A program made the position numbers and the translations under genes. Shown piece by piece: positions 60,651 through 64,000 of a DNA stretch of 64,000 bases (position 1 is its first letter; every line of letters begins with the position of its first letter). The DNA lies in the NCBI GenBank assembly GCA_964602595.1, contig CAZRRO010000013.1, positions 62,001 to 126,000 of the forward strand, read 5' to 3'. The notes below the pieces were generated by a model that saw nothing but the letters and a program-made list of their open reading frames with translations, searched no databases and was not told where the DNA came from. Source of the DNA: CAIWAH01 sp964602595 (GTDB lineage: Bacteria; Verrucomicrobiota; Verrucomicrobiia; Limisphaerales; UBA9464).

Positions 60651-61516
60651 GCGCCGCCCTCCCGGGCCAACGTCAGCCCCCGACGCCGTTTCGCGCGGTT
60701 GGCGAGCATTCCGTGTTTTGGCGCCCACACCAGCGCGGCAAGGAACATCAACGTCTGCAAGACCACGATGCAACCGCCGGTGGAACCATCGAGGAAGTAG
60801 CTGACATACGCGCCGGCGAATGAAGCGACCATTCCCATGCCGCCGGCCAAGGCCAGCATGCGGCCGAAGCGGTCGGTCAGCAGGTAAGCCGTCGCCCCGG
60901 GCGTGACCAGCATCGCGACCACGAGACAGGCGCCCACTGTCTGCATGGACGCCACCGCCGTTGCCGATAGCAGGGCCAGCAGCGTGAGATGCAGCAGTCG
61001 CACATTGAAGCCCAAGGTCCGGGCCTGATCCGGATCGAAACAGAATAGGACCAAGTCCCGCCATTTGCAGGCGAGGGTCAGCAGGCAAACCAGCGAAATC
61101 ACGACGACCTGCACGACGTCCCCGGCTGAGATCCCGAGAATGTTCCCAAAGACAATGGTCTTCAGGCTGACGTTGCTCGGATAGAGCGAGATCAACAGCA
61201 AACCCGCGGCGAAGAACGTGGTGAAGACGATTCCGATTACGGCGTCTTCCCGCAGGCTGGTTTTCGCCTTTACGAAGCCCATCCCCAAGGCCGCCAGTAG
61301 TCCTGCGAAGAAGGCTCCGAGCGCGAACGGCGCACCAAGCAGGTAGGCGATCGCCACCCCAGGCACCACCGCGTGCGATAGGGCATCGCCCATCAACGAC
61401 CACCCTTTTAGCGTGACGAAGCACGAAAGCAGCCCGCATACGCCGCCGACCAAGGCGCTCACCCACATCGCCTTGAGCATGTAGTCGTAGTGGAAGGGAA
61501 CGGCGAGGGCGTCCAT
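60647..61516 (-). CDS. Mn/Zn/Fe ABC transporter permease 1
   Basis: 289 aa, ABC-3 family permease. GWSLMGDALSHAVVPGVAIAYLLG, TVGACLVVAMLVTPGATAYLL and SYFLDGSTGGCIVVLQ are the family blocks. It couples to the ATPase gene with a one-base overlap (61516 shared) and to the second permease by ATGA. Two permease genes in tandem are seen in SitABCD-type Mn/Fe importers. Confidence 0.95.
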   Translation of the reverse strand: MDALAVPFHYDYMLKAMWVSALVGGVCGLLSCFVTLKGWSLMGDALSHAVVPGVAIAYLLGAPFALGAFFAGLLAALGMGFVKAKTSLREDAVIGIVFTTFFAAGLLLISLYPSNVSLKTIVFGNILGISAGDVVQVVVISLVCLLTLACKWRDLVLFCFDPDQARTLGFNVRLLHLTLLALLSATAVASMQTVGACLVVAMLVTPGATAYLLTDRFGRMLALAGGMGMVASFAGAYVSYFLDGSTGGCIVVLQTLMFLAALVWAPKHGMLANRAKRRRGLTLAREGGA

Positions 61517-62439
61517 CAGTCGTCGTCCTCCGCTTCGGTCCGCTGCCGCACAACTTCCTCGCGGCCGGTGCGCTGGCTGTATTCGACGTGGCCATCCTTG
61601 CCGAAGACCAGCGGCCGTTCGTCGTCGGTCAGCACGGTGACCGCCCGACCGTCGTGCTTCTGGATCGTGGATTCGTCGAACCGGAAATGCCGCAGGACAC
61701 CGCCGAAGGCCTTGGCCAAGTTCTGTTCCGTGAACACTTCCGAGGTGGGACCGGCAGCCAGCACCGTGCGATTAATGATCACCGTGTGGTCACAAAACTC
61801 GGGAACCGAACCGAGGTTGTGCGTGGAGACCAGCATGATGTGCCCTGCGGCCCGCAGTTCACGGAGCAGGTCGATGATGGCGGCCTCCGTCTTCACATCG
61901 ACGCCGGTGAACGGCTCATCGAGCAGGATCACCCGGCCCTGCTGCGCGAGCGCGCGGGCAAGGAAGACCCGCTTCTTCTGGCCACCGGATAGTTCCCCGA
62001 TCTGCCGGTCACGGAAATCCCACATCTGCACCCGGCGCAGGCTTTCCTCCGCGAGCCGGCGATCTTCGGCCCGTGGAATCCGGAGAAAGTTCATGTAACC
62101 GTAGCGCCCCATCAGCACGACGTCCCAGACGCTCACGGGGAAGGTCCAGTCCACCTCTTCCGCCTGCGGGACGTAGGCCACCCAATTCCGCCGTTGCGCC
62201 GCTTTCACCGTGCCTCCGCCGATGGAAACGGTGCCCTGGCTGGGCGTCAGGAAGCCCATGATCGTCTTGAACAGCGTGGACTTGCCGCTGCCGTTGATCC
62301 CTACGAGCGCGCAGATGGTGCCCGCCTGCAAGCGGAAGCTCGCGTCGTGGACCGCCACAGTTCCGTTGTTATAGGCTACCGTGACGTGGGCGACCGCCAC
62401 GTCGATCTCCGGCCGGCCGGCGGAAACGGAGGCGCTCAT
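61516..62439 (-). CDS. Mn/Zn/Fe ABC transporter ATP-binding subunit
   Basis: 307 aa. Walker A GINGSGKST, the family-specific AYVPQAEEVDWTFPVSVWDVVLMGRYG block, signature GELSGGQKKR, Walker B VILLDEPFTGVD and STHNLG with the switch His. The C-terminal extension (about 240-307) is longer than usual and highly charged (TEAEDDD end). It powers import by the two permeases and overlaps the binding-protein gene by four bases. Confidence 0.95.
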   Translation of the reverse strand: MSASVSAGRPEIDVAVAHVTVAYNNGTVAVHDASFRLQAGTICALVGINGSGKSTLFKTIMGFLTPSQGTVSIGGGTVKAAQRRNWVAYVPQAEEVDWTFPVSVWDVVLMGRYGYMNFLRIPRAEDRRLAEESLRRVQMWDFRDRQIGELSGGQKKRVFLARALAQQGRVILLDEPFTGVDVKTEAAIIDLLRELRAAGHIMLVSTHNLGSVPEFCDHTVIINRTVLAAGPTSEVFTEQNLAKAFGGVLRHFRFDESTIQKHDGRAVTVLTDDERPLVFGKDGHVEYSQRTGREEVVRQRTEAEDDD

Positions 62440-63401
62440 TGGGCGAAGAAACCCTTCACAATGGTGTTCGCGTTGTATTCGAGGAGCTTCAGGTAAGTGG
62501 GAGCAGGACCTTCCGGTCCGGTAAGGGAATCCACGTAGAGGACGCCGCCGAACCGGGCCCCGGTTTCATTGGCCACCTGACGCATCGCCTTGTCGCTGAT
62601 GGTGCTTTCCGAAAAGACGACGGGAATTTGTTGGGCACGCACGGTGTCCACCACTTTGCGCACCTGCTGCGGCGTCCCTTCCTCGTCCGCGTTCACTGGC
62701 CAGAGGTAGAGCTCCTTCATGCCGTAGTCGCGGATGAGGTAACTGAACGCCCCCTCGCTGCTGACCAACCAGCGTCGTTCAGCCGGAATCTCGGCGAGCT
62801 TCTCCCGGATCGGAGCGTCAATCGCCCGCAGCTTCGTCGCGTAGGCCTCGGCATTCGCGTCGTAGGCCGCGGCGTTCGGCGGGTCCAGCTTCACCAAGGC
62901 CTTGCGGATGTTCTCCACGTAAACCAAGGCGTTGGCCGGGGACATCCAGCTGTGAGGATTGGGTTTTCCGTCGTAAGGACCCGACGAAATGCCGAGCGGC
63001 GAAATCCCGTCGGTCAGAATCGCGGCGGGCACCGACTTCACGTTGCCGAAGAATTTTTCGAACCAACGTTCCAGGCCGAAACCGTTCCAGAGCACCAAGT
63101 CGGCGGACTGCGCCTTCACGATGTCCAACGGCGTGGGTTCGTATTCGTGGATCTCGGCGCCGGGCTTGGTGATGGATTCGACCACCGCATTGGTGCCGGC
63201 CACATTCTGGGCCATTTCCTGAATGATCGTGAACGTGGTCACGATCCGCTTCGGACCACCCGCGGTCGCGGGCGGCCGGCAGCCGACGACTGCCAACAAG
63301 GTGGCCAACCCAAGGTTTAACCACAGCCATCGTCGCCCCTCCGCTGGCACGGGGACCGTCTTCAGGAATCTACTCCAACCTAACCGCATTCGGACCGTCA
63401 T
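62436..63401 (-). CDS. Metal-binding lipoprotein of the Mn/Zn/Fe ABC transporter
   Basis: 321 aa from ATG 63401 (MTVRMRLGWSRF); 63389 is another ATG in frame. The signal peptide ends in a lipobox VVGC. Cluster A-I ligands are in place: His in EIHEYEPTP, His in NPHSWMSP, Glu in SSEGAFSYL and Asp in LYVDSLTG. Such sets of His, His, Glu and Asp favour Mn2+ or Fe2+ over Zn2+. It is the first gene of the operon and probably under the divergent MntR-like regulator. Confidence 0.95.
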   Translation of the reverse strand: MTVRMRLGWSRFLKTVPVPAEGRRWLWLNLGLATLLAVVGCRPPATAGGPKRIVTTFTIIQEMAQNVAGTNAVVESITKPGAEIHEYEPTPLDIVKAQSADLVLWNGFGLERWFEKFFGNVKSVPAAILTDGISPLGISSGPYDGKPNPHSWMSPANALVYVENIRKALVKLDPPNAAAYDANAEAYATKLRAIDAPIREKLAEIPAERRWLVSSEGAFSYLIRDYGMKELYLWPVNADEEGTPQQVRKVVDTVRAQQIPVVFSESTISDKAMRQVANETGARFGGVLYVDSLTGPEGPAPTYLKLLEYNANTIVKGFFAQ

Positions 63402-63435
63402 GGTGCGGACGTTGGTGGGCAACAAGTGTGCTGTC

Positions 63436-63463
63436 AAACATAATGTTTTTGGGTTAAAACATT
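63436..63463. promoter_or_regulatory. Two overlapping dyads between the transporter and the MntR-like gene
   Basis: AAACAT-A-ATGTTT at 63436-63448 overlaps a longer dyad AATGTTTT-TGGGTT-AAAACATT at 63442-63463. They share the ATGTTT half and lie 35 bases upstream of the binding-protein ATG and 52 before the regulator start, in an AT-rich island of an otherwise GC-rich region. This is the expected place for a DtxR/MntR operator; assignment to this regulator is inference. Confidence 0.6.
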
Positions 63464-63514
63464 TTCAATCAGGCAACCCTTGGCGGGCGCGTGGTCCGCT
63501 GCTAACACAGCGGG

Positions 63515-63970
63515 GTGACATCTGCCGATCATGCCGGCGCCTCCGCGCGCCGCTCCGAGTCCACCGAGGACCACCTGGAGCGGATCCATGAATTGGTGGA
63601 GGCCAAGGGATACGCGCGGGTCACGGACATCGCGGAAGCCCTCGGGCTGAATCGTTCCACGGTTTCCAACATGGTCCGGAGATTGGCCGCCCGCGGCTAC
63701 GTCAACTACGAGCGTTACCGGGGCTTCACCCTGACGGCCGCGGGCCGTGAAGTGGCGGTCACGATCAAGGCGCGCCACCGGACGCTGAGCGACCTGTTCG
63801 GGCTGCTCGGTCTCGAACCCGGAACCGTCGATGAGGAGGTCGAAGACATCGAACACCACCTCCGGCCCCAGACTTTGGCAGCGTTTGCGTCGCTCGTGGA
63901 ATTCTGGCGGGAAAACCCCGCCGAGCTGAAATCCTTCCTGCGATTTCACCGTCGGCGACTGCCCGTTTGA
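63515..63970 (+). CDS. DtxR/MntR-family metal-dependent regulator
   Basis: 151 aa, GTG start. The N-terminal winged helix (YARVTDIAEALGLNRSTVSNMVRRLAARGYVNYER) and the dimer/metal-binding domain (HRTLSDLFGLLGLEP, EEVEDIEHHL) are those of MntR/IdeR. Metal ligands E and H in DIEHH and the upstream Glu/Asp set are visible. No SH3-like third domain is present, as in MntR. It is divergent from the Mn/Zn/Fe transporter, which it probably represses when metal is sufficient. Confidence 0.93.
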   Translation: MTSADHAGASARRSESTEDHLERIHELVEAKGYARVTDIAEALGLNRSTVSNMVRRLAARGYVNYERYRGFTLTAAGREVAVTIKARHRTLSDLFGLLGLEPGTVDEEVEDIEHHLRPQTLAAFASLVEFWRENPAELKSFLRFHRRRLPV

Positions 63971-64000
63971 ACACGCCCAAGGGCCGCCGCGTCGGCTCGC

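Noticed and set aside
60651..61595. N-terminal extension of permease 2
   Set aside because: It is out of frame within permease 1 and lacks membrane helices; the family start is at 60650.
1..64000. CRISPR arrays, insertion sequences, integrases or phage genes
   Set aside because: No array of evenly spaced direct repeats and no transposase or phage protein was found; the repeats present are short palindromic elements.

Overview
The window looks like chromosomal DNA of a Verrucomicrobiota bacterium, probably near the Pedosphaera/Limisphaera group. This is inferred from high GC, a DUF1592/1588-type haem protein beside a Tat-lipoprotein Gfo/Idh oxidoreductase, a BlaI/M56 pair, PKD-domain secreted metalloproteases, a PEP-CTERM-like protein and several families of palindromic repeats. 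No transposase, phage gene, CRISPR array or rRNA was seen.

Layout. 1-158: tail of an unknown gene. 171-2297: blaI and a BlaR1-type peptidase fused to a Wzz-like domain, behind twin operator dyads. 2330-3799: enolase-superfamily enzyme. 3877-11315: RNA-repair island. 11369-25190: complex I operon nuoB-N (no nuoA), with a tRNA-Gln on the opposite strand. 25314-26449: aat and a coupled unknown gene. 26496-30353: haem protein and oxidoreductase. 30457-32072: recF and a small membrane protein. 32160-34650: folE2 and an HtrA protease. 34828-44425: secreted proteins and hydrolases, including two tandem paralogous metalloproteases with a small lipoprotein gene between them. 44676-48582: ArsR regulator, KdsD and a large secreted protein. 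48895-54350: TolC/HlyD/MacB-like efflux operon. 54385-59666: receiver-like protein, NagB-like protein, PEP-CTERM-like protein and a large membrane protein. 59784-63970: Mn/Zn/Fe ABC transporter divergent from a DtxR/MntR regulator.

The most notable region is the RNA-repair island. RtcR (CARF domain plus sigma-54 activator ATPase) is divergent from an operon preceded by a match at every defined position to the sigma-54 promoter consensus. The operon order is rsr (Ro60/TROVE), four tandem Y-RNA-like genes, an unknown 187-aa protein, rtcA, rtcB and a strong terminator. Two of the Y RNAs carry a circularly permuted tRNA body (T arm, acceptor 3' strand, loop, acceptor 5' strand, D arm) in place of a terminal loop. 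One has a decayed version and one lacks it. A cluster of four palindromic repeats lies inside the rtcA coding sequence, in frame. Two further palindromic elements lie between rsr and the Y-RNA genes or among them.

Most operons are tightly packed with ATGA or TAATG overlaps. Five Rho-independent terminators on the minus strand mark unit ends: after rtcB, htrA, the 692-aa secreted protein and both metalloproteases.
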